DNA of 64,000 nt from Yersinia mollaretii ATCC 43969 (GTDB lineage: Bacteria > Pseudomonadota > Gammaproteobacteria > Enterobacterales > Enterobacteriaceae). Within the stretch, counting starts at the first letter, position 1. Every line of letters starts with the position of its first letter. Shown one piece after another: positions 52,321 to 61,397 of the stretch. The DNA lies in assembly GCF_013282725.1 (NCBI RefSeq), contig NZ_CP054043.1:2046001-2110000 (forward strand), read 5' to 3'. A program made the translations under genes and the position numbers. Below the pieces are notes generated by a model. The model saw only the letters and a list, made by a program, of their open reading frames with translations. It ran no database searches and was not told the origin of the DNA.

Positions 52321-53814
52321 TTGGTCGCTGGGACGGTAAAAAATCATTCTGACCTTATCTCTACATTCAGCTCTTCTAGCTTGGTGTTAAACAAAAAACG
52401 CCTTAAGCTCAAAACCTTCAAAGATTTGGGCAGCAAATCCTCAGTGAAATCATTGGTCACCTCAATGGCCATTGGGGGCGCATTGAGCGGGTTTGATGTG
52501 TTGATGGGCTGGGAGAGCGCCGCCGAAGGGGCGAGCGCGGCTAAATTGCCGCGCCTGAGTCACGGCGACTGGAGCAAAGTTGCCCAGCGAGTCGCGGGCC
52601 AATCTCTGCTCAGTTCCAGCCTCAATACCGGTATTAATGGCGGCAGTTTTAAAGATAATCTGACCCTCGCGCTCCTCGCCAACCTCGGCGGCCAGTTACA
52701 TGCCGAAGGGGCCAATTTGATTGGTAATAATGGCGCAGTTTTGGGCGCACCCGGCAAAGCGGTTAGCCATGCCATTATAGCGGGTATTGCCGCTGAAATC
52801 GGCGGTGGCAGTGCCAAAGGTGCCGCGGCAGGCGCACTGGCAGCAGAGCTGGCCGGGGTGGTTATGGGGGATAACTTTATTGGTGCGCAGGAGTGGCAGG
52901 CGAAATCTGAGCGGCAGGCTCAGCTATCCCGCTTCTTCGGTGGTGTAGCAGGGGCGGTATTTACAGGCAAATCTGAAGGTGCCTACAGTGGTGCCCATGC
53001 GGCCGAAACCACTTTTCGTTATAACTACCTCAGTCACCACCAACAAAACCTGATGAAAGCCGAGATGGATGCTGCCAGCACATTGGCAGAGAAGGGCAAA
53101 GTTTTCATTGGTTGGGGGCTGACCAGCGCGACACAAGATGGCGCTTTTGCGGCAGGGATTGTCGCCAGTGTGCCGGAGGGACTCTACGACAGTGCCGTGG
53201 AATTGTTGGGGATGCTAAAAGAGCCTCAGCAAGCAATCACCGCATTGAGGGAACTGGCTAACAGTGGTGATATCATTGGTACTGTGGCGCAAAGTGTTAA
53301 GCAGGAGTGGCTGGCACGAATTAATAGAATGGAGGCGCACTATCAGCAGGCTGGTGCCAGTGGTGCCTATGATTCAGGTGTTGAAGCCGGTAAGCTGCTG
53401 TTTGAGTTTGGTGGTTATGCTGTTGGTGTTGGCGGGTTAGCGAAAGGGGGCGTGCGCTTTGCCAGCGGGCGGGCTGAGAAGTTTAGAGTTAAAGGCTCAT
53501 CCTCTTCTATCCTTGATGATGTTTCTGCAAAAACACCAACAGGAGCAAAAGGTAATCCATTGGTTGTTCCCGATGGGCTTAATAAGCCAACGACTATTGG
53601 TGGTCGATATTTCTCAGGGCACGCGCTTGATCGTATGCAAAAGCAAGGAATTACACCGAGCGTTGTAGAGAATGCCATTAGCCCACAAAATGCAGTAAAA
53701 GGGAAAATACCGGGAACAACTGCATATCACGATAAAAAAAACAATGTCACAGTTATCACTAATACTGAGACTGGACGAGTAGTGACAGTAGACTTTGGGA
53801 TAATAAAGCAATGA
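52321..53814 (+). CDS. Orphan 3' module 2 of the exoprotein gene with a different toxin-like tail
   Basis: Frame open for 497 codons. The first 30 codons (TTG start at 52321, no good ribosome site) run antisense through the speD relic, so real homology starts at KTFKDLGSK (52411). The product lacks signal peptide and secretion domain and cannot be a complete exoprotein. It keeps the Gln codon that is a stop in the main gene. After FRVKG (53495) the tail is new: GRYFSGHALDRMQKQGITPS...NVTVITNTETGRVVTVDFG, resembling DUF4258-type RNase-like toxin tails. It overlaps the next small gene by four bases. Confidence 0.75.
   Translation: MVAGTVKNHSDLISTFSSSSLVLNKKRLKLKTFKDLGSKSSVKSLVTSMAIGGALSGFDVLMGWESAAEGASAAKLPRLSHGDWSKVAQRVAGQSLLSSSLNTGINGGSFKDNLTLALLANLGGQLHAEGANLIGNNGAVLGAPGKAVSHAIIAGIAAEIGGGSAKGAAAGALAAELAGVVMGDNFIGAQEWQAKSERQAQLSRFFGGVAGAVFTGKSEGAYSGAHAAETTFRYNYLSHHQQNLMKAEMDAASTLAEKGKVFIGWGLTSATQDGAFAAGIVASVPEGLYDSAVELLGMLKEPQQAITALRELANSGDIIGTVAQSVKQEWLARINRMEAHYQQAGASGAYDSGVEAGKLLFEFGGYAVGVGGLAKGGVRFASGRAEKFRVKGSSSSILDDVSAKTPTGAKGNPLVVPDGLNKPTTIGGRYFSGHALDRMQKQGITPSVVENAISPQNAVKGKIPGTTAYHDKKNNVTVITNTETGRVVTVDFGIIKQ
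52330..52410 (-). pseudogene. speD relic at the module junction
   Basis: On the minus strand this stretch reads KVLSLRRFLFNTKLEELN, which aligns without gaps to [18 protein letters not shown] of the intact SpeD (encoded near 55877-55930), in the same orientation; the nucleotide match includes CAGCTCTTCTxGCTTGG followed by TTAAACA. Similarity fades below about 52360. The relic stops exactly where repeat copy 2 of the exoprotein gene begins. It is best explained as a leftover of the gene that once followed module 1. Confidence 0.7.
52410..53495 (+). repeat. Direct repeat copy 2
   Basis: Same length (1086 bases) as copy 1, differing by substitutions only. The left edge abuts the speD relic at a short shared sequence (AAA-C-TTCA pattern); the right edge is the junction with tail 2. 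Confidence 0.9.
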
Positions 53815-54113
53815 GTAAGAATATAAAAAATACGTTATCTGATTATGACATAAGGCAATTATCTTTGATGAAAAATATTATTGTTAGCTATGAGTCAAAT
53901 AAAATATCTTTAGCGGACCTCATAGACAAGCTCAGAGGACTGCTCGATTGCTTGCAGTCTGTAGATGCATCATGGGTGCAATCTTTTCATGATAGTTGGT
54001 TCACCTTGGAGCAAGTATATGCTGTGGCTTTAGATCAAGGTGACACACTAGATAATTATTCTGAGTATATTGATGAGTCTATATTAAATTTAAAGATATT
54101 ATTAAATATGTAA
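53811..54113 (+). CDS. Putative immunity protein for tail 2
   Basis: A 100-residue, helix-rich acidic protein (MSKNIKNTLSDYDIRQLSLM) without signal peptide, starting in an ATGA overlap with the module 2 stop. It is markedly AT-rich compared with the repeat DNA. Overlap with a toxin-like tail suggests a CdiI-like immunity protein; family not recognised with certainty. Confidence 0.7.
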   Translation: MSKNIKNTLSDYDIRQLSLMKNIIVSYESNKISLADLIDKLRGLLDCLQSVDASWVQSFHDSWFTLEQVYAVALDQGDTLDNYSEYIDESILNLKILLNM

Positions 54114-54134
54114 ACATATTCCGAGCCTCTTTAC

Positions 54135-54179
54135 CCGCACCCTAAAAGTTGAACCCAACTGATTAAGGTGCGGTTTTTT
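54135..54179 (+). terminator. Terminator after immunity gene 2
   Basis: CCGCACC (54135-54141) pairs with GGTGCGG (54167-54173); an inner arm AGTT/AACT closes the loop; six T follow. Confidence 0.75.
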
Positions 54180-54202
54180 ATGGTTATGGGGTTGAAAGAT
54201 AA

Positions 54203-55352
54203 TCTACGGCTCCTTCTCTCCTCAGTTCCAGCCTCAACGGTGGCAGTTTTAAAGATAATCTGACCCTCGCGCTCCTTGCCAACCTTGGCGGCCAGTTACA
54301 TGCTGAAGGGGCCAATCTGATTGGTAATAATGGCGCAGTTTTGGGCGCACCCGGCAAAGCGATCAGCCACGCCATTATAGCGGGTATTGCCGCTGAAATC
54401 GGCGGCGGCAGTGCCAACGGTGCCGCAGCAGGGGCACTGGCAGCGGAGCTGGCCGGGGTGGTGATGGGGGATAACTTTATTGGTGCGCAGGAGTGGCAGG
54501 CGAAATCTGAGCGGCAGGCTCAGCTAGCCCGCTTCTTCGGTGGTGTAGCAGGGGCGGTATTTACAGGCAAATCTGAAGGTGCCTACAGTGGTGCCAATGC
54601 TGCCGAAACCACTTTTCGTTATAACTACCTCAGCCACCACCAACAAAAACTGATGAAAGCCGAGATGGATGCTGCCAGCACATTGGCAGAGAAGGGCAAA
54701 GTTTTCATTGGTTGGGGGCTGACCAGCGCGACACAAGATGGCGCTTTTGCGGCAGGGATTGTCGCCAGTGTGCCGGAAGGACTCTACGACAGCACCGTCG
54801 AATTGTTGGGGATGCTAGAAGAGCCTCAACAAGCGATCAGCGCATTGAGAGAACTGGCTAACAGTGATGATATCATTGGCACCGTGGCGCAAAGTGTTAA
54901 GCAGGAGTGGCTGGCACGAATTAATAGAATGGAGGCGTGGTGCCAGTGGTGCCTATGAATCAGGTGTTGAAGCCGGTAAGCTGCTGTTTGAGTTTGGGGG
55001 TTATGCTGTTGGTGTTGGCGGGCTAGCGAAAGGCGGCGTACGCTTTGCCAGCGGGCAGGCGAAGTGGTTTGAGACTAAAGGGACCACAGGTGGTAAATCT
55101 ATAGCATTTGATGGTGAGTTCTATTCAGTTGATGGGCTGAAATTCAGCAAAAATTATTATGATCGTTTGTGGAGTCAGGGGCGCCCAGCTCCATTTTTAC
55201 AAGCTAAAGAGGTTTTAAATAGCAATCCAAAGATAATACCAGACCCTAAGGGGGCACCAGGGTATTTCAAATATGAAGGAGCTGGGTTAGAAATGATCTA
55301 CAATCCAACAACTGGGCAAGTCGGCCATATTCAACCCATAAAAATTAAGTGA
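54203..55352 (+). pseudogene. Broken 3' module 3 of the exoprotein gene with a third tail
   Basis: The frame opens after a TAA at 54200 with no ATG and no ribosome site, homologous to SLLSSSLN...GGSFKDNLTLALL with a 12-base in-frame deletion. At about 54937 a 14-base deletion relative to copies 1 and 2 (after GGAGGCG) shifts the frame; the first part ends at 54958 and the second part continues in another frame to 55352. The tail reads FSKNYYDRLWSQGRPAPFLQ and ends with LEMIYNPTTGQVGHIQPIK, a pattern I associate with RNase-type polymorphic toxin tails; family not confirmed. Confidence 0.75.
54215..55090 (+). repeat. Direct repeat copy 3, shortened
   Basis: Begins at TCTCTCCTCAG, about 190 bases inside the unit of copies 1 and 2, and carries 12- and 14-base deletions. 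Just before it, AAAGATAATCT...CTCCTT (54195-54214) duplicates a piece found again at about 54252, so the left junction is scrambled. Confidence 0.85.
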
Positions 55353-55359
55353 GGATTCT

Positions 55360-55683
55360 ATGGACCTTTGGCCTATTCTCGAAGATGAGCTTGAGCGTTA
55401 TAGGACATGTATGTCATCTATTCGTCAATGCTTAATAAAATATGAAAATTTATGTGCCGAATTAATAGTGCGAATTGCTAGCAAAGAGTTTGATAGTTGC
55501 CAAAGTGATTTTGATGAGTTGTTTGATATTCAAGGTAAGTTAGCAACGGCAAAGTATAAATATGAATTCCAGCTCAGCACGAAACTCCAGGATTTTGTTT
55601 ATTATATGGATCGTGATGACTTATATTCACGTAGGTTTTGGCACAAAAAATTTCAAGAGGGCCAAACATGGCCTAAAGAATAA
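55360..55683 (+). CDS. Putative immunity protein for tail 3
   Basis: A 107-residue protein (MDLWPILEDELERYRTCMSS), largely helical and charged, no signal peptide. It starts seven bases after the module 3 stop behind GTGAGGA. By position it is the immunity partner of tail 3. Its frame is intact although the toxin module is broken, as expected for a retained orphan immunity gene. Family not recognised. Confidence 0.7.
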   Translation: MDLWPILEDELERYRTCMSSIRQCLIKYENLCAELIVRIASKEFDSCQSDFDELFDIQGKLATAKYKYEFQLSTKLQDFVYYMDRDDLYSRRFWHKKFQEGQTWPKE

Positions 55684-55736
55684 ACTCGTAGTCCCTGCTT
55701 TATCTGAGTACCTCGATTGGACATAATCTGTGCATC

Positions 55737-55758
55737 AAACGGCCCAAGTGGGCCGTTT
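55737..55758. terminator. Bidirectional terminator between immunity gene 3 and speD
   Basis: AAACGGCCC (55737-55745) pairs perfectly with GGGCCGTTT (55750-55758) around AAGT. It serves the end of the toxin array and the end of speD. Confidence 0.85.
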
Positions 55759-55795
55759 ATATCGTGATTCTAATAAATCGCTTAGCCAAACCACA

Positions 55796-56590
55796 TCACA
55801 TTTCTGGCACGTTACGGCCATAGTAGATTTCCTGCATCTCTTTGTATAACAGGCGGGTAATGCGCTCTCGCTCTTCTGTGCTCAGCTCTTCTGGCTTGGC
55901 ATTAAACAGATAATGCTTCAAATCGAAATCTTTCAGCATCATCTTGGTATGGAAGATATTTTCCTGATAAACATTCACATCCATCATGTGATACAGCGAC
56001 TTCATATCGTCAGACATAAAGTTCTGAATCGAGTTTATTTTATGATCGATAAAGTGCTTAACCCCATTGATATCACGCGTAAAACCGCGCACTCGGTAAT
56101 CCATGGTAACGATGTCGGACTCTAGCTGATGAATAAGGTAATTCAGAGCTTTCAGCGGTGAAATCACCCCGCAGGTAGAGACTTCGATATCTGCACGGAA
56201 AGTGCATAGCCCTGCTTCAGGGTGGCTTTCTGGATAGGTGTGGACACAGATATGGCTCTTGTCCAGATGGGCGACCACCGCATTGGGCAGCGGGCCGGGG
56301 TGTTCGGAGGTATCAACGTCGCGCGGATCGACAGGTTCTTCGCTGACCAGAATAGTGACACTGGCCCCCTGTGGATCGTAATCCTGCCGCGCAATATTCA
56401 ATATATTGGCACCAATGATCGAGCAGGTTTCGCTCAAGATCTCGGTCAAGCGGTTGGCGTTGTACTGTTCGTCAATGTAGGCGATATAGCCATCGCGATC
56501 GTCTGCGGTCTTGGCATAACAAATATCGTAAATACAAAAACTCAGGCTTTTCGTCAGGTTGTTGAAGCCGTGTAGTTTAAGCTTGGACAA
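55796..56590 (-). CDS. speD: S-adenosylmethionine decarboxylase proenzyme
   Basis: Makes decarboxylated S-adenosylmethionine, the aminopropyl donor for spermidine. The 264-residue proenzyme (E. coli 264) self-cleaves before Ser112 in [14 protein letters not shown] to form the pyruvoyl group. Conserved segments [25 protein letters not shown] and [20 protein letters not shown] are present. It lies 24 bases after speE in the speED operon. A decayed fragment of the same gene lies at 52330-52410. Confidence 0.98.
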   Translation of the reverse strand: MSKLKLHGFNNLTKSLSFCIYDICYAKTADDRDGYIAYIDEQYNANRLTEILSETCSIIGANILNIARQDYDPQGASVTILVSEEPVDPRDVDTSEHPGPLPNAVVAHLDKSHICVHTYPESHPEAGLCTFRADIEVSTCGVISPLKALNYLIHQLESDIVTMDYRVRGFTRDINGVKHFIDHKINSIQNFMSDDMKSLYHMMDVNVYQENIFHTKMMLKDFDLKHYLFNAKPEELSTEERERITRLLYKEMQEIYYGRNVPEM

Positions 56591-56614
56591 TTTAGTTCAC
56601 CCCCTTATGGATTA

Positions 56615-57478
56615 TCAACGTTTGATCGCCAAGGCGTCCAACAGATACTGCGGCAATGCAAAGCTGCCAACATGAATGGCTGGATTATAGTAGCGGCAGG
56701 TGAGGTCCGCGTCGGCAAAACGCTGTTGCAGTGTGGTCAGATCTAACTGACGTAGCGATGGATTCTGAGTCGCCCAAGCGAAAGTCATAATGCCACCGTA
56801 ATAGGTGGGAATGGCGGCCTGATAAAAACTGACATCGCTGAAATAGTGACTAAGCTTATTGTGGCTGTCGACCGCTTCATCTTGTTGCAGGAAGCAAACG
56901 CCGTTTTGTGCCACAAAAATACCGCCGTCGTTTAGACTACGGGCGCACCCTTGGTAGAAAGCCGAGGTAAACAAACTTTCGCCGGGGCCGATGGGGTCGG
57001 TACAGTCAGAGATGATGACATCGAATTTTTCCGTGGTCTGGTTAACGAAGTTAACACCATCATCGATCACTAACTTGAAGCGGGGATCGTCATAAGCACC
57101 GGCACTGTGGTTTGGCAAGTACTGGCGGCAGAACTCGACGACACCGGCGTCAATTTCCACCATGGTAATTTGGTCGATATCTTTATGGCGGCTGACTTCA
57201 CGTAGCATCGCGCCATCACCGCCGCCGATGATCAATACCTTCTTCGCCTGACCGTGGGCCAGCAAAGGGACGTGAGTCATCATTTCGTGATAGATAAACT
57301 CATCACGCTCGGTGGTTTGCACCACGCCATCTAACGCCATGACTCGGCCCAGCACTGGGTTCTCAAAAATCACCAGATCCTGATGCTCGGTTTTCTCGCG
57401 GTACAGCACATTTTCGACTGAAAAGTACTGACCGAAATTGGCATGTAATGTCTCATACCATAGTTCTTTCTGTGACAT
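56615..57478 (-). CDS. speE: Spermidine synthase
   Basis: Transfers the aminopropyl group from decarboxylated S-adenosylmethionine to putrescine. The 287-residue product from the ATG at 57478 ([12 protein letters not shown], compare E. coli MAEKKQWHETLH) has the motif [32 protein letters not shown] and the active-site [14 protein letters not shown]. An in-frame ATG at 57556 adds 26 residues unlike the family. First gene of speED. Confidence 0.97.
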   Translation of the reverse strand: MSQKELWYETLHANFGQYFSVENVLYREKTEHQDLVIFENPVLGRVMALDGVVQTTERDEFIYHEMMTHVPLLAHGQAKKVLIIGGGDGAMLREVSRHKDIDQITMVEIDAGVVEFCRQYLPNHSAGAYDDPRFKLVIDDGVNFVNQTTEKFDVIISDCTDPIGPGESLFTSAFYQGCARSLNDGGIFVAQNGVCFLQQDEAVDSHNKLSHYFSDVSFYQAAIPTYYGGIMTFAWATQNPSLRQLDLTTLQQRFADADLTCRYYNPAIHVGSFALPQYLLDALAIKR

Positions 57479-57593
57479 GTTCGGGGCTTCTCCTTCGCAG
57501 TAACAGCCATGAAAAATGGGGGGCAACATCATAGCCAACTCTGCCTGAGGTTGCACGGCGGAATTCCAGACTGAAAGGATAAAGGTGGGATCG

Positions 57594-57962
57594 CTAGTTA
57601 GCGTAGGCCAATAAACTTAAAGAGTCACGGGCCAGAGATTTGCATTTAATCGGAACTGGAATAGAGATGCCGCGCAGATCGCGATAGCTATCTTCACCTA
57701 AGGCTTTCATATTAAAGCTATTGTAGTTCCGTAAATCCCAGCGATTTTGTTGGGCAAAATAGACGATGGCGCGTTTGATTTCATTATTGGGCAGTTCGTT
57801 GTACCCGCAATCATTTTTCAGATAGACGAATACCGCAGTCAGATCGGCAAGATCTTCTGCTTCAGATTCACTTAATGCAGAACTGGCAGATGAGAATCCG
57901 CACAGAGTAAGCAGCAGCATAACTAACGTTGTTCTTTTCATCGCGGAAATAGGCTTGTTCAT
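57594..57962 (-). CDS. yacC: YacC family periplasmic protein (pilotin-like)
   Basis: A 122-residue secreted protein: signal peptide (about 1-29, ending SSALSE or nearby), mature part [21 protein letters not shown] with two Cys (in NDCGY and IKCKSL) that can form a disulfide. It closely resembles E. coli YacC, which is annotated as related to PulS/OutS pilotins; no lipobox is clear. The start may be the ATG at 57962 or the one at 57941; neither has a strong ribosome site. Located upstream of speED as in E. coli. Confidence 0.9.
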   Translation of the reverse strand: MNKPISAMKRTTLVMLLLTLCGFSSASSALSESEAEDLADLTAVFVYLKNDCGYNELPNNEIKRAIVYFAQQNRWDLRNYNSFNMKALGEDSYRDLRGISIPVPIKCKSLARDSLSLLAYAN

Positions 57963-58045
57963 TGTTAACAGACGTTATCACACTGTGATGCGACAACGTA
58001 AACAATATTACATCGGGGATGATTCACCGGCTGATTGATTACACC

Positions 58046-58076
58046 TTGACCTTCCCGTTAGGGGAGGGTTTATGCT
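58046..58076 (+). promoter_or_regulatory. CueR-type copper-responsive promoter of cueO
   Basis: TTGACC (58046-58051), a 19-base spacer, then TATGCT (58071-58076). The spacer carries the dyad CCTTCCC...GGGGAGG. A stretched 19-base spacer with this dyad is the hallmark of MerR-family CueR promoters, so copper induction of cueO is expected. Confidence 0.85.
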
Positions 58077-58172
58077 CGCCCATAATGCTGTTTTTGTGCC
58101 ACTTAGGCACTCACCCGCGATAAATACTGACTTTTCATCAGCATTTATCGGCTATCACGAATGGAGACGACC

Positions 58173-59768
58173 ATGCATCGCCGTGATTTTATTAAGTTAA
58201 CGGCAGCTCTCGGAGCCGCCACTTCACTGCCTTTATGGAGCCGCGCGGCCTTGGCCGCAGATTTTTCACCCCTCCCTATCCCGCCACTGCTCCAACCGGA
58301 CGCTGCGGGCAATATTGATCTGAATATCCAGACTGGCACTATGACTTGGCTACCTTCTGCCACCACCCAAACGTGGGGCTACAACGGCAATTTGCTGGGA
58401 CCCGCCATTCGTTTGCAACGAGGTAAGCCGGTCACCATCAATATCACCAACTCCCTGCCGGAAGCGACGACGGTGCATTGGCACGGTCTGGAGATCCCCG
58501 GTGAAGTCGATGGTGGCCCGCAAGCACTGATTCCGCCCGGCACCAAACGTCAGATCGCCTTTACCGTCGAACAACCGGCCGCCACCTGTTGGTTCCACCC
58601 GCATACTCACGGTAAAACCGGCCATCAGGTGGCGATGGGGCTAGGCGGCTTGGTGCTGATTGATGACAGTGAAAGCGGAAAATTGCCCCTGCCAAAACAG
58701 TGGGGCGTGGATGATATTCCGGTGATTTTGCAGGATAAATTGCTGAGTAAAGCGGGGCAGATTGACTATCAGTTGGATGTCATGACTGCTGCCGTGGGTT
58801 GGTTTGGTGACCGGATGTTCACCAATGGCGCACGTTATCCGCAGCAAATTACCCCACGCGGTTGGGTGCGATTAAGGTTACTCAATGGCTGCAACGCCCG
58901 CTCACTGAATCTGGCGCTCAGCGATGGCCGCCCAATGTATGTGATTGGCAGTGATGGCGGATTACTGGCAGAGCCCGTCGCGGTACGGGAATTACCTATT
59001 TTGATGGGTGAGCGCTTCGAAGTGTTGGTGGATACCTCAGATGGCAAATCCCTCGATCTGGTCACGTTACCCGTGAAACAGATGGGCATGACATTAGCGC
59101 CGTTTGATCAACCACTCCCCGTGTTACGCATTCAACCCTCACTGGCGGCAGGGAGCAAAGTGCTGCCGGATGCGCTGGTCGTCATCCCTGCGCTAGCCGA
59201 TGTTGCCGGTTTGCAGGAGCGCTGGTTCCAACTGATGATGGACCCGAAACTGGATATGCTGGGAATGCAGGCGCTGATGAGCCGCTATGGCATGCAAGCG
59301 ATGGCGGGCATGAGCATGGATCACGGTGCCATGACGGACAGTGGCAGCATGGCGGGTATGGATCACGGCAATATGAAAGGCATGGATCATGGCGCGATGA
59401 AAGCCGCCCCCGCGTTTGATTTCAGCCACGCCAATATGATTAACGGCAAAGCATTTTCAATGAGCGAAGCGGCGTTTGATGCTAAACAGGGCAAATACGA
59501 GAAGTGGACGATTTCGGGTGAAGGCGACATGATGCTGCATCCATTCCATGTTCATGGTACGCAGTTCCGTATTTTGACAGAAAATGGCAAGCCGCCAGCG
59601 GAGCATCGCCGTGGCTGGAAAGATACTGTCCGAGTGGATGGAGCGCGCAGTGAAATATTAGTGCGCTTTAATCACTTGGCACCCGCCAGTACACCTTATA
59701 TGGCGCACTGCCACCTGCTAGAACATGAAGATACCGGCATGATGCTGGGCTTTACTGTCAGTGCTTGA
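58173..59768 (+). CDS. cueO: Multicopper oxidase CueO
   Basis: Periplasmic cuprous oxidase for copper tolerance. The ATG at 58173 (GGAG six bases upstream) gives 531 residues beginning [14 protein letters not shown], a Tat signal with twin Arg; an in-frame ATG at 58161 adds four. Copper-site motifs: [27 protein letters not shown] and [14 protein letters not shown] Met/His-rich insert (about 364-412, repeats of GMDHG) is the copper-binding lid known from CueO. Own promoter and terminator. Confidence 0.97.
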   Translation: MHRRDFIKLTAALGAATSLPLWSRAALAADFSPLPIPPLLQPDAAGNIDLNIQTGTMTWLPSATTQTWGYNGNLLGPAIRLQRGKPVTINITNSLPEATTVHWHGLEIPGEVDGGPQALIPPGTKRQIAFTVEQPAATCWFHPHTHGKTGHQVAMGLGGLVLIDDSESGKLPLPKQWGVDDIPVILQDKLLSKAGQIDYQLDVMTAAVGWFGDRMFTNGARYPQQITPRGWVRLRLLNGCNARSLNLALSDGRPMYVIGSDGGLLAEPVAVRELPILMGERFEVLVDTSDGKSLDLVTLPVKQMGMTLAPFDQPLPVLRIQPSLAAGSKVLPDALVVIPALADVAGLQERWFQLMMDPKLDMLGMQALMSRYGMQAMAGMSMDHGAMTDSGSMAGMDHGNMKGMDHGAMKAAPAFDFSHANMINGKAFSMSEAAFDAKQGKYEKWTISGEGDMMLHPFHVHGTQFRILTENGKPPAEHRRGWKDTVRVDGARSEILVRFNHLAPASTPYMAHCHLLEHEDTGMMLGFTVSA

Positions 59769-59772
59769 GTCA

Positions 59773-59803
59773 ATCCCCGGTAAGGTTGCCGGGGATATTT
59801 ATT
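59773..59803. terminator. Terminator after cueO
   Basis: ATCCCCGG (59773-59780) pairs with CCGGGGAT (59789-59796) around eight bases, followed by ATTTATT. Confidence 0.75.
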
Positions 59804-59820
59804 GGTCAGTTGCGCCTCTT

Positions 59821-60444
59821 TTATAGCGCGAGGAGTTCAGCTAATGCGGGCTGAAGAATCTGATTTCCGCTCTTTTTATCTTGCTTGATGATGTAAGCCT
59901 GATAGTAGCTAAAGCCCTCTCTTGGAACCTCTTCAAACAACCATTCTGAACGTCGCAGCGCAAGCAACACCTTCACCGTCAACCATACTTTGTGGGTGAA
60001 AATGCAGATAATCACCACGCCTATGACCCTGAGTGCCAATAACCAATCAGGATCAACCTCGGATGTAAGATGGAGGGTTTGCTGTAGCGCTAAATAGATG
60101 AGTGCCGCCTGCATCACTATCTTGATGATCAGAAAACGCAAGAAGAAGGACGTTAAACGCGCCACACTGATAAAACAAGGATTCTTTAGCGATGAGCGGG
60201 TTTCCTGCACCGGTATACCCTGTACGTAAACCATCCATTGTGTTTTTTCAGCAATCAGATAGGCAGAGCCGGTTTCTGCTAAACGATGCAAAGATAAAGA
60301 GACCCATACACTCAAAACCAACCCCACGATCAGCAGGTAAAAAATGGGGGCGTTGAGGCCAAAAAATGCAATACACAGGCTTATACCCACTATGATTGTA
60401 AGGCTTACAGAGTAAAGCAGCAGATTGGTCGATTGATAGTTCAT
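59821..60444 (-). CDS. Unrecognised integral membrane protein
   Basis: A 207-residue protein from the ATG at 60444 (AAGGA eight bases upstream); the open frame extends to 60519 but without support. Four hydrophobic segments: about 10-30, 33-53, 95-120 and 135-160. The rest is a basic cytoplasmic-looking loop and tail (REGFSYYQAYIIKQDKKSGN). I do not recognise the family. It stands alone, convergent with cueO and divergent from hpt, in the place of gcd in E. coli. Confidence 0.7.
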   Translation of the reverse strand: MNYQSTNLLLYSVSLTIIVGISLCIAFFGLNAPIFYLLIVGLVLSVWVSLSLHRLAETGSAYLIAEKTQWMVYVQGIPVQETRSSLKNPCFISVARLTSFFLRFLIIKIVMQAALIYLALQQTLHLTSEVDPDWLLALRVIGVVIICIFTHKVWLTVKVLLALRRSEWLFEEVPREGFSYYQAYIIKQDKKSGNQILQPALAELLAL

Positions 60445-60771
60445 GAAACATTCCTTGTAAAAACGTGAGTCCGTTGAGGAGTGGGCTTCAGTTGCTTCGC
60501 CCTTAATAAGAGAGTGCAACAGTCATCGGCGTGAAAGCAATATTCTTGATTGAAAATAGTTAATTGAGTCGCCGCCAGTAGCACAAATCAATTTTATAAG
60601 GCCGCTATTAATACATCCGTCAGCGCATTTTTGCTATACTCTGCGCCCCCTGCCGCTGCGGGATATTTCCTGATTTGTGTTAAGCTATGGGCATTACTCT
60701 GTATCCATGGGGCGATTTTTTTAAGCTCATCATAGATATAAAATCAATTAATTCAAATAGGTATGTTGGCT
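60445..60771. other. Gap before hpt
   Basis: 327 bases. The recognisable element is an extended -10 at 60632-60640 (TGC then TATACT) that probably drives hpt; its -35 is weak. No ORF or repeat was seen. Confidence 0.5.
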
Positions 60772-61308
60772 GTGAAACATATTGTAGAAGTCATGATTTC
60801 CGAACAGGAAGTAAAAACCCGAATTGCCGAATTAGGCCGCCAAATTTCTGAACACTATCGCGATAGCGGCAGTGAAATGGTGTTGGTGGGGTTACTCCGT
60901 GGTTCATTTATGTTTATGGCAGATTTATGTCGTGCCATCGATGTTTCTCATGAAGTCGATTTTATGACCGCCTCTAGCTATGGCAACGGCATGAGCACCA
61001 CTCGCGATGTGAAAATCCTGAAAGATCTGGATGAAGATATTCGTGGCAAAGACGTGCTGATTGTCGAAGACATTATCGACTCCGGCAATACGCTGAGTAA
61101 AGTCCGCGAGATTCTGCAACTGCGTGGCCCAAAATCATTGGCTATCTGCACCCTGCTGGACAAACCACAGCGCCGCGAAGTCCAAGTTCCGGTTGAGTGG
61201 GTCGGTTTCACCATTCCTGATGAGTTTGTGGTGGGTTACGGTATCGATTATGCGCAACGATACAGACACCTGCCGTATGTCGGCAAAGTTGTGATGTTAG
61301 ACGAGTAA
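60772..61308 (+). CDS. hpt: Hypoxanthine phosphoribosyltransferase
   Basis: Purine salvage enzyme converting hypoxanthine and PRPP to IMP. The GTG at 60772 gives 178 residues ([14 protein letters not shown]), the E. coli length; the ATG at 60763 adds three and lacks a ribosome site. Seen: the [15 protein letters not shown] loop, PRPP-binding [14 protein letters not shown] and the C-terminal [17 protein letters not shown]. Convergent with can. Confidence 0.96.
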   Translation: MKHIVEVMISEQEVKTRIAELGRQISEHYRDSGSEMVLVGLLRGSFMFMADLCRAIDVSHEVDFMTASSYGNGMSTTRDVKILKDLDEDIRGKDVLIVEDIIDSGNTLSKVREILQLRGPKSLAICTLLDKPQRREVQVPVEWVGFTIPDEFVVGYGIDYAQRYRHLPYVGKVVMLDE

Positions 61309-61397
61309 TCGGCTACGACGAACTTAGGCCACAGATTTAGCAGGATTTATTGATGGGAGAGGGCGCGTATGAACGTACCCTCCCATAGACTAACTGA

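Noticed and set aside
54864..55352. Possible independent gene for module 3
   Set aside because: Its first codons are out of frame with the homologous repeat; true homology starts only after the 14-base deletion, so it is the second half of a frameshifted remnant.
61353..61386. Terminator between hpt and can
   Set aside because: ATGGGAG and CTCCCAT can pair, but the stem is bulged and there is no T-run on either side.
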